In this document: in pieces, positions 7,453-16,052 of the stretch
How the letters are laid out: each line of letters starts with the position of its first letter
Numbering within the stretch: the first letter of the stretch is position 1
NCBI RefSeq assembly: GCF_004521965.1
Contig: NZ_SDGK01000023.1
Coordinates: 1 to 46,990, forward strand
Direction of reading: 5' to 3'
Length of the DNA stretch: 46,990 nt
DNA from: Weissella cibaria
Lineage (GTDB): Bacteria; Bacillota; Bacilli; Lactobacillales; Lactobacillaceae
Made by a program: the position numbers and the translations under genes
The notes under the pieces: model-generated
Told to the model about the DNA's origin: nothing
The model's database searches: none
Seen by the model: the letters and a program-made list of their open reading frames with translations, nothing else

Positions 7453-8442
7453 TTAAATCGAATCTGTTGATTCTCTAATAATTAAATGAGTATCTAAAAT
7501 TTCCGTTTGCTTGGCGATGCTCGGATCATTAATCCGAGCTAATACCATATCCAAAGCAATCTGCCCCATTCGCCAAACCGGCTGCGTGACCGTAGTTACT
7601 GAAGGTACCATAAATTCTGAATAATCCGTATTGTCATAACCAACCACACTAAATGTTTTGGGCACGTCTACGCCGGCATTTTTCAAACCACGTAATAAGC
7701 CAATAGCTAATTCATCGTTTAGGGCAAAGGCCGCTGTCACGTTTGCTCGCTTAACACGGGAGGCAATTGCTAAGCCGCCGTGTTTTGACATCGACGTTTC
7801 AAAGTGTGTAATACTGGTGTTTTCCGTCTGGTTGACCGTCTTCTCAAAGCCTTGAATACGCTCACGCAAATTTTCTGTTAGATGGTCAGGTAGAATTAAC
7901 GCAACATCACGGTGGCCCAATTGTAGCAAATGTTCAGCAACCGTCACCCCGCCTTGATATTCATTCGTCTTCACGGAATCAGCATCAGTATCAGCATTTG
8001 TTTGGTCCAAAACTACGTATGGCAGCTTCTGCTTATTGAGATAGGTGTTCACATCTTGCACATATGGCAACATGCGTGCGATTACCAAGCCATTAACGCC
8101 ACGCCCAATCAGCGTCAAAATAGCTTGATCAATCTCGTCATCTGTCGCTGAAAAAAATGCCAGGTCAGCCATGCCATGTGCGTGTTCTTGCATACTTTGC
8201 ATCAAATCTGAAAAGAACGGATTCCGTAAACTGGGTACCAACACCCCAATCAAGGGATTCGCATTACCACGTAAGGTCTTCGCACTTTGATTTGGCACGT
8301 AGCCCAGTTCTTTCTGTGCAGCAAGCACTTTATCAATCGTTTCCTGTGGAAAATGATCATTTCGTTTATTCAGCACTTGTGAGACCGTTGTCGGTGACAC
8401 ACCTGCTAAATTTGCCACATCTTTAATCGACGCTTTTTTCAT
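7453..8442 (-). CDS. rbsR: LacI-family transcriptional regulator of ribose use
   Basis: A 329-residue repressor. N-terminal helix-turn-helix KKASIKDVANLAGVSPTTVS, hinge LGYVPNQSAKTL near residue 55, then a periplasmic-binding-protein-like effector domain. The ATG at 8442 has GGAAGGAG upstream and matches the family N-terminus. It lies upstream of rbsD on the same strand, separated by a terminator and the operator. Ribose as effector is inferred from position. Confidence 0.88.
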   Translation of the reverse strand: MKKASIKDVANLAGVSPTTVSQVLNKRNDHFPQETIDKVLAAQKELGYVPNQSAKTLRGNANPLIGVLVPSLRNPFFSDLMQSMQEHAHGMADLAFFSATDDEIDQAILTLIGRGVNGLVIARMLPYVQDVNTYLNKQKLPYVVLDQTNADTDADSVKTNEYQGGVTVAEHLLQLGHRDVALILPDHLTENLRERIQGFEKTVNQTENTSITHFETSMSKHGGLAIASRVKRANVTAAFALNDELAIGLLRGLKNAGVDVPKTFSVVGYDNTDYSEFMVPSVTTVTQPVWRMGQIALDMVLARINDPSIAKQTEILDTHLIIRESTDSI

Positions 8443-8545
8443 CACGATCAGTCTCCTTCCACAATCTAGTATGGTTATCATTATACCTGTAAAACCATTT
8501 ACTAAATAGCTATCTTTCGGCTGACTTTATGAAATTAGTACCAAA

Positions 8546-8743
8546 CTACCGCCGTACAATCTTCCCCACAAACGCAATGCCATGTTGATACATAAAGTTC
8601 TGTGCATCTATCTCAGACCAAAACTGCTTAGCTGTAAACGGACTAAATGTCCTCTGAATTTGTCCATTCACTACGTCCCTAACGTACCCGCCATAATATT
8701 CAATCGCATACATCTTCATGAACCCCATTTCAAAAATTGTCAT
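8546..8743 (-). CDS. Small protein of unknown function (paralogue family)
   Basis: A 65-residue protein, or 54-57 residues if it starts at one of the internal ATGs near MKMYAIEYY. I do not recognise a named family. It shares a pattern with two other small proteins of this window (18069-18245 and 14420-14554): an N-terminal MYxI-like strand, then F-x2-E-x-DA-x3-F/Y, followed here by MYQHG and in 18069-18245 by MYAHG. AGAGGTG lies 11 bases upstream. It looks like a stand-alone gene. Confidence 0.55.
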   Translation of the reverse strand: MTIFEMGFMKMYAIEYYGGYVRDVVNGQIQRTFSPFTAKQFWSEIDAQNFMYQHGIAFVGKIVRR

Positions 8744-8790
8744 ATCAATCTTACACCTCTTATCTGGTAATTACTGGTTTTGAGGTCTGC

Positions 8791-8836
8791 AAAAAAAGCG
8801 GCCCCTCGCATCACCAGGGAGCCGCTTTATTTTTTC
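8791..8836. terminator. Bidirectional terminator after hxlB
   Basis: AAAGCGGC-CCCT and AGGG-A-GCCGCTTT form a strong stem with A and T runs on both sides. It ends the hexulose-phosphate operon on the minus strand. Confidence 0.85.
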
Positions 8837-8878
8837 AGTGAGATTTTTTTGAGTAAAGGTTTGAAACTTAATGTAATA

Positions 8879-9421
8879 CTATTCCATGTTTGAGTGCGTG
8901 GCCTTGGCAGTGTCGTTTGACACGTGGTCACGACGGCTAATCATCAACGTCAAGATATCCAACGTAATGTGCACACTTTGATCAAACAACGTGCTCAACA
9001 ATTGAATTGACTTCACTCCGTCACCAGCCTTAGTAGCACCAGGTACCACAATCGTGGCCTCGCCCAAGGCTGCCAATGGTGAGGTTGGGTTTGACGTCAC
9101 ACCAATCACGTGGACACCATTGTCAGCTGCCTTTTGCGCAGGGCCAACAACTGAGCCGGTTGTCCCAGAACCTGAGACCGCAACCAAGACATCGCCTTCA
9201 GCAATTGAAGGCGTAATCGTCTCGCCAATGACGAACACCGTGTATCCGATGTGCATCAAACGCATGGCAAAGCCCTTCACCATCAAACCTGAACGGCCAG
9301 CGCCCAATACGAAGATACGCTTGTCCTTCGTGATGATGTTTTCAGCAACGTCCAGTTGAGCATCATCTACTTGTGTCATCACTTCTTGAATTTCTGACAA
9401 TACCTCATTTACTAAAGCCAT
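8879..9421 (-). CDS. hxlB: 6-phospho-3-hexuloisomerase
   Basis: SIS-domain isomerase interconverting 3-hexulose-6-phosphate and fructose-6-phosphate, the second step of the ribulose monophosphate pathway. Visible family motifs are GAGRSGLMVKGFAMRLMHIG near residue 41, GETITPSIAEGD and SGSGTTGSV, and a 180-residue length. Its start overlaps the hxlA stop (TAATG). It is the last gene of a five-gene operon. The partner is the synthase next door, but the operon context is sugar uptake rather than methylotrophy. Confidence 0.92.
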   Translation of the reverse strand: MALVNEVLSEIQEVMTQVDDAQLDVAENIITKDKRIFVLGAGRSGLMVKGFAMRLMHIGYTVFVIGETITPSIAEGDVLVAVSGSGTTGSVVGPAQKAADNGVHVIGVTSNPTSPLAALGEATIVVPGATKAGDGVKSIQLLSTLFDQSVHITLDILTLMISRRDHVSNDTAKATHSNME

Positions 9422-10041
9422 TATAGCGCCTCCTTAAATTCACGACCGGCTGCAACTGGATCAGCTGCACCGGCAATCTTTCCACCAACAATGGCAATTT
9501 CAGCAATACCATCCGCTGACAGCTTCTTCACTTGGTCCAAATCAATCCCACCGGCCACGGCAATGCGCTTTGCAGCTGGGAATTGTTCATGGAAGTGCTT
9601 AACTGACCCGGCTGCATCGAAGTTGGTGGCATTATCGTGTGAGTGGTGCAATCCAAAGATGGCGTGGTCAAACGTCATCAATGGTGCAATCTCCTCATCC
9701 GTCATGTTCAACAAGTCAATCAACATTGTCTTGCCCGCCTTTTCCGTCACCTCATATACGGCACTGATCGTTGATAAGTCGGCTGACCCCATGACCGTCA
9801 AAATGTCGGCGTTGGCTTCAAAACCCTTGTTAAATTCATAAACACCTTCGTCGATGGCCTTCAAGTCCATCAACAATTCTGAATGCTTAATTTCTGCCTT
9901 GATATCTGACAAGGCAATCAAGCCATAGTCCTTTACCAAAGATGTACCGAGTTCAATCACATCAGCGATACCATCAAGGTCCTTCGCCAATGCAATGGCA
10001 TGTGCTAATGACACACGATCAATTGCTACTTGTAACTTCAT
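9421..10041 (-). CDS. hxlA: 3-hexulose-6-phosphate synthase
   Basis: OMP-decarboxylase-superfamily TIM barrel of 206 residues. MKLQVAIDR, the DLKAID acid/base motif (D-x-K-x-x-D), LTVMGSADLST and GGI...IVGGKIAGAADP match hexulose-6-phosphate synthase better than the related keto-gulonate-phosphate decarboxylase UlaD. It joins formaldehyde and ribulose-5-phosphate, or runs in reverse to yield pentose phosphate. It overlaps both neighbours by one base (TAATG), so translation is coupled with the kinase and hxlB. Confidence 0.88.
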   Translation of the reverse strand: MKLQVAIDRVSLAHAIALAKDLDGIADVIELGTSLVKDYGLIALSDIKAEIKHSELLMDLKAIDEGVYEFNKGFEANADILTVMGSADLSTISAVYEVTEKAGKTMLIDLLNMTDEEIAPLMTFDHAIFGLHHSHDNATNFDAAGSVKHFHEQFPAAKRIAVAGGIDLDQVKKLSADGIAEIAIVGGKIAGAADPVAAGREFKEAL

Positions 10042-11006
10042 TAGTCTTCACTTACTCCTTCTGTGGCATAAAATGCTGCCAATTGCGCTGATGTTGGATA
10101 ACCATCATTATCACCAGGTGTTTGCACTTGCAAGGCCCCAACTGCGTTTCCACGCATGGTGGCAGCGCGCAATGACTTGTCTTCTAGCAAGGCCGTAATC
10201 ACACCAAGAGCAAAACCGTCACCAGCACCTACTGTATCAACTACATTAGCGACCTTAAAGCCGGGTACCATAAAGCCTTCTGTATCGCGTGTTTGCACGT
10301 ATGCTCCGGCAGGCCCAACCTTCACGATGACAACCTTCGTCCGCTCACTTTGATTCAAGTAGAAGTCCGCAATATCCTTAGGGTCTTCACTGCCCATCAA
10401 GATCTTACCTTCGTTGTTACCTGGCAAAATGATATCTGCAGACTTTGCAAATTCGTTAATTTCACGAATCATACGGGCATCGTCGTTCCAAAGGGCTGGA
10501 CGTAAGTTAGGGTCAAACGTGATCAACTTGTCGGCTGCGACCAAGCGATCCATCAAGTGACGGAAGGCCTTGTTTGAGGTCTCTGACAACGCTGGGAAAA
10601 TCCCTGACATGTGGGCAATTTTCACGTCGTCCAATTTCACGTCATCCAACACATCTGCTGACAAGTGTGCTGCAGCTGACCCTGTCCGGTAGTTAAACGT
10701 TTGTGGATCCCCCGTCGTCACCATCTGCTTCAATTGGAATCCCGTCCAGTTATCTGCATCTTCGGTCACGAAAGTCGTTCCAACCCCATGTTCAAGGATT
10801 TGCTTTTTGGCGTACCCACCTAACGGATCAGCACCTAAGCGACTCACATATTCCGTTGTGTGACCCAAACGCTGTACCCCAATAGCCACGTTTAACTCTG
10901 CGCCACCCAGCAACTTAAAGTAATTAATGGTGTCAACCAAGCTAGCGTCCGCGTCCTTCGACATGAACGTCACAACTGGCTCACCAATCGTTAAAAATTC
11001 ACTCAT
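10041..11006 (-). CDS. PfkB-family sugar kinase (KdgK-like)
   Basis: A 321-residue carbohydrate kinase. N-terminal LTIGEPVVTFMS, GGAELNVAIGVQRLG near residue 34 and C-terminal VDTVGAGDGFALG (catalytic Asp and anion hole). The overall look is of 2-dehydro-3-deoxygluconokinases, but the pathway around it has no KDPG aldolase, so the substrate is probably a keto-hexose or keto-acid delivered by the neighbouring permease. Specificity cannot be read from the sequence. Confidence 0.82.
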   Translation of the reverse strand: MSEFLTIGEPVVTFMSKDADASLVDTINYFKLLGGAELNVAIGVQRLGHTTEYVSRLGADPLGGYAKKQILEHGVGTTFVTEDADNWTGFQLKQMVTTGDPQTFNYRTGSAAAHLSADVLDDVKLDDVKIAHMSGIFPALSETSNKAFRHLMDRLVAADKLITFDPNLRPALWNDDARMIREINEFAKSADIILPGNNEGKILMGSEDPKDIADFYLNQSERTKVVIVKVGPAGAYVQTRDTEGFMVPGFKVANVVDTVGAGDGFALGVITALLEDKSLRAATMRGNAVGALQVQTPGDNDGYPTSAQLAAFYATEGVSED

Positions 11007-11026
11007 GATTATAATCCTTCAATCTC

Positions 11027-12313
11027 TTACTTGATAATCAAAACGGCCAAAATAACGTTAATGATTGAAACAATCCACATTACCGGCACACCCTGCTTCA
11101 ACAGTTCACGACTGTCGACCTTCATGTACTTCAAGGCCCAAACGTTCCATGATTGCGTCAAGTCAGTCGACACCGCCATCAAACTAGGCACATACATCAA
11201 AGGCAACAACAAGGTATCTGGGAAAATGTGCGCTCCCGCCAAAACGGCAGCGGTGGCAGCTCCTGCGCCCCAAACGTGCAACGGACCACGGAACAACGCC
11301 AATGGTGCGGCAATTCCAAGTGCCAAGGCCAACATCCAAATGTTTGATGGCAAAATTGACGTCAATAACGTTTGGAAACGAGCTGCATTAATTTGGGCAG
11401 CGCCGGAGAACATGATCAGTGCCATCAAGAACATAATCAATCCAGCAATATCTGAAATTGCTGTTTTAATGGTATCGTTCAGGAAGTCGTTAAATGCTTT
11501 CCAGTGGCGCATCTTACCCGTTAACAACATCGCCAACAAGGTTGCCAAAATCAATGATGGTACGGCATCCCACTTAAACGCCAAATTCATAAAGACTGGG
11601 ACAACCGGCACAATAAAGGCAGGCCATGGAATCTTAATTTCTTCTGTTGAGACTTCAGCACCAACTAGCTTCAAGTTCTCGTCCGCCTTTGAGGCATCAA
11701 ATGACTTGCGGTGAATAAAGAGGTAAATGATAACCGCCAACAGTTGCACAGTCATGGCTGTGATACCGAAAATCAAATACTTGCCACTATAGTCAGCCTT
11801 TGGGAAGAAGGCCTTGATTTGGTTGAAAAGCACCAGATTCAAGTACATTGGTGCACCAACCGACATCAAGAAGACTGGCAAGGCAATCTTACGTGGAATA
11901 CCAAGTGACAATAGAATCGGCAACAAGATAACTCCGATCGCGATAACTGAACCAACACCGTACGCACTAATGAAAATCAACGCCGTAACCAAGATAACCA
12001 AAATGGCGGCCAACATCACATTCTTCTTACCTGCCTTCGCCGTGCGTTGTGAAATGGCGGGTGCAATACCTGAGTCAACCAAAACACGACCAAACCATGA
12101 TCCGAACGCAATGTAGATAATCGTTGGTCCATAATTTAACGCTGGCTCAGCGAAGACTTTCTTAATGGCGACATCAAATGGCACTAGCCCGATGACAGAC
12201 CAAAGGATTGCCATCACGAAGAACCCAACCATCAAGTTACCACCCTTGAAGATGTAGAAGATAAAACCGACAAATGTCAGCAACAACAAAATTGCAATAA
12301 TCGTGTTAACCAT
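11027..12313 (-). CDS. Ion-transporter-superfamily permease, GntP/CitM-like
   Basis: A 428-residue integral membrane protein with about eleven hydrophobic helices, rich in Gly/Ala/Ile. The general pattern (two related halves, a polar region near residues 210-230) resembles the gluconate/citrate transporter superfamily. It stops 21 bases before the kinase and starts 3 bases after the isomerase stop, so it is the uptake system of the operon. A sugar acid or keto-sugar is the likely cargo; this is inference. Confidence 0.65.
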   Translation of the reverse strand: MVNTIIAILLLLTFVGFIFYIFKGGNLMVGFFVMAILWSVIGLVPFDVAIKKVFAEPALNYGPTIIYIAFGSWFGRVLVDSGIAPAISQRTAKAGKKNVMLAAILVILVTALIFISAYGVGSVIAIGVILLPILLSLGIPRKIALPVFLMSVGAPMYLNLVLFNQIKAFFPKADYSGKYLIFGITAMTVQLLAVIIYLFIHRKSFDASKADENLKLVGAEVSTEEIKIPWPAFIVPVVPVFMNLAFKWDAVPSLILATLLAMLLTGKMRHWKAFNDFLNDTIKTAISDIAGLIMFLMALIMFSGAAQINAARFQTLLTSILPSNIWMLALALGIAAPLALFRGPLHVWGAGAATAAVLAGAHIFPDTLLLPLMYVPSLMAVSTDLTQSWNVWALKYMKVDSRELLKQGVPVMWIVSIINVILAVLIIK

Positions 12314-12315
12314 GA

Positions 12316-13062
12316 TTAACGAGCCTCCATTGCGTGACGTAACATCGTCACTTGCACGGCAATTTGTTCGTTAGTTGCCATTGGGAATTCCAGGGCAACA
12401 TCAACGTTTTTGTCGAATAGCTTGTAAATGGCTTCCCAATCAAACAAGCCTTCAGCCAAATCAGTTGTCACAATCAACCCATTGTCCGTGTCAGCTGCAT
12501 TCTTAAAGTGCACGTAATCGGTATAAGGTGCCAATCGCTCAGCACTTTTTACCGCATCCCCCTTCGTGAATGCCCAGTTACCAAGGTCGTAAACATACCC
12601 AATCTCAACTCCCGCTGACTTTGCGTCTTGCAAGAAGGCATGAATCGGTTCAAGGTGACCACTTAATGCCGTTTGATCATTTTCAATATTAATGGTGATA
12701 TCAGCTGGCCAATCCTTAAAGGCTGTCGCCAGGTCACCAGTAAAGTTGGCGTAATCACCCAAATTGAACTTCGCTTTAACTGCGCCTAGTGTTTGTAGCT
12801 CCGCAATGTACTGCGGTAACTTTTCATTAACTAACCCGTTGACAAACAATTCATCCGGGATGCTCAATGCAACAGCCAACTCTGCTGTCGCAGCCGCTTC
12901 GTGCACCGCTGCGAGTTCTGTTGCCAAATCGTGGAAGTATTCGCGCCGAACTTCAATGCCGTCGGCCCCCAATTCCTTAACTTGAGCAATTAACTCAGCT
13001 TGCGTACGTCCTTGCTTCACCGCATCCTCAAAAATCCATGTGTTCAAAAATAGCTTTGCCAT
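12316..13062 (-). CDS. Sugar phosphate isomerase/epimerase (TIM barrel)
   Basis: A 248-residue protein of the xylose-isomerase-like/AP endonuclease 2 superfamily. It shows GADGIEVRREYF near residue 33, INIENDQT with metal-ligand Glu near 125, GYVYDLGNWAF near 153, DYVHFKNA and a final Glu in VALEFPM. First gene of the hexulose-phosphate operon. Relatives include L-xylulose-5-phosphate epimerase (UlaE) and tagatose/psicose epimerases; which reaction it performs is not decidable here. Confidence 0.75.
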   Translation of the reverse strand: MAKLFLNTWIFEDAVKQGRTQAELIAQVKELGADGIEVRREYFHDLATELAAVHEAAATAELAVALSIPDELFVNGLVNEKLPQYIAELQTLGAVKAKFNLGDYANFTGDLATAFKDWPADITINIENDQTALSGHLEPIHAFLQDAKSAGVEIGYVYDLGNWAFTKGDAVKSAERLAPYTDYVHFKNAADTDNGLIVTTDLAEGLFDWEAIYKLFDKNVDVALEFPMATNEQIAVQVTMLRHAMEAR

Positions 13063-13145
13063 GTCATACCCCTAAGAACAGTGGCACCATTTCGTCAAAC
13101 CGCACCATTGCTCACCTAATCTCTAAAATATCCGTCATCATTTTA

Positions 13146-13251
13146 GGTTAAGCGCTTAACCAATATCCAAAAATATATGGGCACAATGGCCCGTTAAAAT
13201 TAAGTCACTACCTAATCTTGCTTACTCACAAAGTTAGGTAAGCGCTTAACC
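13146..13251 (-). promoter_or_regulatory. Paired LacI-type operators of the hexulose-phosphate operon
   Basis: GGTTAAGCGCTTAACC (13146-13161, perfect palindrome) and GGTAAGCGCTTAACC (13237-13251) share the core TAAGCGCTTA, with centres 91-92 bases apart. They flank the presumed promoter between the regulator gene and the first operon gene, a layout that allows repression by looping. The adjacent LacI-family protein is the likely binder; the core also resembles a cre site. Confidence 0.75.
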
Positions 13252-13266
13252 TTACGTGACAAGAAT

Positions 13267-13285
13267 AACACCCAAGTTGGGTGTT
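13267..13285 (-). terminator. Possible weak terminator after the LacI gene
   Basis: AACACCCAA and TTGGGTGTT form a perfect palindrome 10 bases beyond the regulator stop codon. The following T run is poor (TTATTCTT), so it may instead be another operator. Confidence 0.4.
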
Positions 13286-13294
13286 GTAAACAGT

Positions 13295-14278
13295 CTATTC
13301 ATAAGTCGCCGCAATGACGATTTTTTCAGTTTGTGTTTTGGCCGTCTTTTTATCCAACCGACGCAAGAGCAACTCAGCCGCTGAAGCCCCCATCAGAAAA
13401 GGGTTTTGCTGGATTAGCTTCACGTTTGGATTAAGGTCGCGCGCGAGTTTTGTGTCTGAAAAACCAGTCACTCGTAGTTGCGCAGTCAAGACATTTTCAC
13501 GAATCATGTGCGGCAAGATTTCCAACATCAACCGTTCCTTAAAGAAGAATACAACGGTCGGGGCATCCGTTGGCAATTGACTAATAATCGTTTGCACCTG
13601 TTCTGCGCCAATGATCCCCGGATGCGTAATTTCAATCATTTGAGCATCTGGATAAACTGCTTGCACCCCACGCCAACGCGCCGTACGTGTTGACACGTTA
13701 GCAATTGGCTCAGAAATCACAACAACATTCGCAAAGCCTTGGTCACGATAGTGTTGCGCCGCCCGTTTTGCAGCTTGCTCATTATCCGTCACGACCATAT
13801 CATAGTCGCCACCCGTTGTCTCACGGTCAACCAACACGACCGGTAAATTCTTTCTAATGTGCTTTTGTAGAACTTCGTTATCAGCCGAGATTGGTTGCAT
13901 AATCACACCATCAAAATTTTGTTGGCTGATGCGATCAAGTAATGATGCTTCCCGCTTAACTGATGAATTCGTGTCAAAAAGCACCCCGGTATACGATTCT
14001 GCTTCAAGAATCGATGAGGCCCCTTTGAAGAATTCCGTTGAAAAATAATCATCCACATCCGCAGCCACGATGGCAATCAGACCACTGCGTTGCGTCATCA
14101 ATTGGACCGCTGAGGCATTAGGCACGTAGCCAGTTTCTTCGATGATTTGCTTAATGCGATTCGCGGTTTTATCCGACATTTTCTCAAGTCGGCCATGGAG
14201 ATATCGTGACACTGTGGCAATACTGACCCCTGCCCGTTCTGCAATGTCATTGATATTCAATTTCTCTTCATTTGCCAT
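13295..14278 (-). CDS. LacI-family regulator of the hexulose-phosphate operon
   Basis: A 327-residue repressor. Helix-turn-helix NINDIAERAGVSIATVSRYLHG and hinge ETGYVPNASAVQLM, followed by a sugar-binding-type effector domain. The ATG at 14278 (MANEEKLN) follows AGAGGA by 8 bases; an upstream extension of 30 residues is basic and unlike the family. It is encoded just upstream of the operon on the same strand, with two TAAGCGCTTA operators between. The ligand is unknown. Confidence 0.86.
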   Translation of the reverse strand: MANEEKLNINDIAERAGVSIATVSRYLHGRLEKMSDKTANRIKQIIEETGYVPNASAVQLMTQRSGLIAIVAADVDDYFSTEFFKGASSILEAESYTGVLFDTNSSVKREASLLDRISQQNFDGVIMQPISADNEVLQKHIRKNLPVVLVDRETTGGDYDMVVTDNEQAAKRAAQHYRDQGFANVVVISEPIANVSTRTARWRGVQAVYPDAQMIEITHPGIIGAEQVQTIISQLPTDAPTVVFFFKERLMLEILPHMIRENVLTAQLRVTGFSDTKLARDLNPNVKLIQQNPFLMGASAAELLLRRLDKKTAKTQTEKIVIAATYE

Positions 14279-14419
14279 TGAAGAACATCCTCTTTTCAGA
14301 TTGTGATAATTCAAAGTATAGCATTTAATCCAAATGAGACAAATAATGCGCCGACGGTTTCGCGTCAACGCATTAACTAATCACTACAGTTTTACAGTCT
14401 TACCAACTTCAGCTAACTC

Positions 14420-14554
14420 TTACTTTGCTAAAAAGGCTTCAGCATCTGACTTTGCTTCAAATCTCTTTGCCAAATCAGCACTGGTAGCCGTTTGCCACGT
14501 ATGGTTAACAGCTGCGCCCATTAAGTAACTATCTGAACATTTAATCACGTACAT
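14420..14554 (-). CDS. Small protein, 44 residues (paralogue family)
   Basis: Reads MYVIKCSDSYLMG... and ends KRFEAKSDAEAFLAK. The MYxI start and F-x2-K/E-x-DA-x3-F pattern match the small proteins at 8546-8743 and 18069-18245. Function unknown. A weak ribosome site (GTGGA) precedes the ATG. Confidence 0.5.
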   Translation of the reverse strand: MYVIKCSDSYLMGAAVNHTWQTATSADLAKRFEAKSDAEAFLAK

Positions 14555-14616
14555 CTTTTCTATCCACTCTCTGTATGCTTACCCCCGTTTTTATTCTAAA
14601 ACGATAATTTTTACCG

Positions 14617-15366
14617 TTAAAACGTTTTCATACCACGTTGACAAATATTTAGACGCGCCTGTCGCTGTAGATCTGCTAAAGTAGTTTCTTCATCGACAGG
14701 TAATTTTAGCCTTTCGCCAAGGGTGGTTAAACACGTTAAATCACGTGAGGCCTGTAAAGCTGCCTGGTCCACATTGATTGGGGCATTATCCGGCCAATTA
14801 ATCATTGGCAAAATCGCCCGTTCTAACTGCGACCCGCGGCCATACAGGTCTTGGCACATCCACAAACTGATGATTTTAATGGCCGTCAGCTGCTTAATAA
14901 ACTTGTTCCGTCCCTTGCTTGTCACGATATCTGGTGCCCCATCCATGACTAATCGCGTTTGAAACCCCTGCGTTTCGATTGCTGTCAAAAAGGCCGTATT
15001 CACCCACGTTGTCGGTCCATCGGTGTAACAGGTAATCGGCATAAATGCGTGTTGTCCCTTCACCCACGGTAATGACTTTGCCTCAGGATCTAACGTGTTC
15101 GGTAACAAGCGTTGCATCGTTTGGACTTGGCGGCGGCGAAAATAACCCGACGCGTGTTCTAACTGTTGCATCAACGTATTGCTCGATTGCGCAATACCCA
15201 TGAAAGTGCCATCTGCTTGGTACACCACGGCAGCCGTCGTCATCCCATTGACTTGGCAGGCCACAATCATGACCGTTCGTTCCGGCGAAATCGTCACCGT
15301 CTCCCCAAATACATGCAGGTCTTTCACTGCATAACCCTGCTTATTAATGACAATAGTTGTTGTCAT
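14617..15366 (-). CDS. ComK-like protein
   Basis: A 249-residue soluble protein with weak likeness to the ComK competence regulators of lactobacilli: a mid-protein LPW...HAFMPI segment, TWVNTAFLTAIE and an MDG...SKGRNKFIKQLTAIKI segment in the order expected for the ComK DNA-binding domain. ComK activates DNA-uptake genes by binding paired AT boxes. The protein is longer than Bacillus ComK. GGGGGCG precedes the ATG. An intrinsic terminator lies only 25 bases upstream. The assignment is tentative. Confidence 0.45.
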   Translation of the reverse strand: MTTTIVINKQGYAVKDLHVFGETVTISPERTVMIVACQVNGMTTAAVVYQADGTFMGIAQSSNTLMQQLEHASGYFRRRQVQTMQRLLPNTLDPEAKSLPWVKGQHAFMPITCYTDGPTTWVNTAFLTAIETQGFQTRLVMDGAPDIVTSKGRNKFIKQLTAIKIISLWMCQDLYGRGSQLERAILPMINWPDNAPINVDQAALQASRDLTCLTTLGERLKLPVDEETTLADLQRQARLNICQRGMKTF

Positions 15367-15382
15367 CAGTACGCCCCCACAT

Positions 15383-15414
15383 CAAAAAATTAGTCTCACC
15401 AGTTTTGTGAGACT
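15383..15414 (-). terminator. Terminator hairpin directly upstream of the ComK-like gene
   Basis: On the minus strand AGTCTCAC and GTGAGACT form a perfect 8-pair stem with a 7-base loop and are followed by six T residues. It ends 17 bases before the start codon, so it either closes an upstream transcript or attenuates the leader of the gene. Confidence 0.7.
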
Positions 15415-15527
15415 GAACTATCATGCACGAAAGCGCTTGGCATCACCACCATTTACAGATTATTTAAGCATCTTGCAATTAATCACTGTTTTGTCTGACG
15501 ATTATGGGATTTTGTCTGATGCCGCTT

Positions 15528-15564
15528 AATAAAAACGGCACAACCATCATGATTGCGCCGTTTA
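15528..15564 (-). terminator. Terminator after the padR pseudogene
   Basis: AAACGGC and GCCGTTT, with extra pairs inside (GCAA/TTGT), are followed on the minus strand by TTTTATT. Confidence 0.7.
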
Positions 15565-15604
15565 ATTTACATCATTTTGACATTACCAGACTTCACTTGT
15601 GCCT

Positions 15605-15934
15605 TTACCAAATAGTCAGACCGGCCATGAGTTGATCGATGACAACTTTTGCCACCTGTGCTTCGACCAACGCTTGTTTACCAGCATCTGTAATGGCATA
15701 GTACTTGCACCGACCACCTTACGTTTCATTGCCGTAATATGGCGTCACGTACTCGGCCTTTTGTAGGCGCCGGAACACGGTATACAACTTGGCTTCGTTA
15801 ATTTCATACTGTCCGCCCGACATCGTCTTGATATCTTGTACGATACGGTAACCGTATGAATCTCCCTGAGCCAAAATGTTAATTACAATCGTATCCATGT
15901 GCCCGCGAATCAAATCCTTTGATATTTCTGCCAT
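15605..15934 (-). pseudogene. PadR-family regulator broken by a nonsense codon
   Basis: The first 71 codons encode a PadR winged helix (MDTIVINILAQGDSYGYRIVQ, EAKLYTVFRRLQKAEYV). A TAA at 15719-15721 interrupts the wing after YYGNET. The same frame then continues with GGRCKYYAITDAGKQALVEA, typical of the family, and ends at a TAA at 15605. Without the stop the protein would be 109 residues. One substitution, or a sequencing error, accounts for it. PadR proteins often repress a neighbouring transporter; the adjacent MFS gene is itself a remnant. Confidence 0.8.
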
Positions 15935-15992
15935 GTTATTTTCTCCATTACTCAGCCAAGGTATTTAGCCTATGCTTCATAGATCGGTTAAT

Positions 15993-16020
15993 CAAAAAAA
16001 CGCGAGTTGTCCTCGCGCTT
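15993..16020 (-). terminator. Terminator after the MFS remnant
   Basis: GCGCGAG and CTCGCGT pair on the minus strand and are followed by seven T residues. Confidence 0.8.
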
Positions 16021-16052
16021 CACATCATTTTCTAGTAGCTCTCATCCAGTCA

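Noticed and set aside
11031..11714. Long plus-strand frame of 227 codons
   Set aside because: Lies fully opposite the permease gene; composition reflects the antisense of hydrophobic codons and no ribosome site is present.
9421..13062. Ascorbate (ula-type) pathway
   Set aside because: The synthase motifs and the HxlB partner favour hexulose-6-phosphate enzymes over keto-gulonate-phosphate decarboxylase, and no UlaF-type epimerase or PTS is present.
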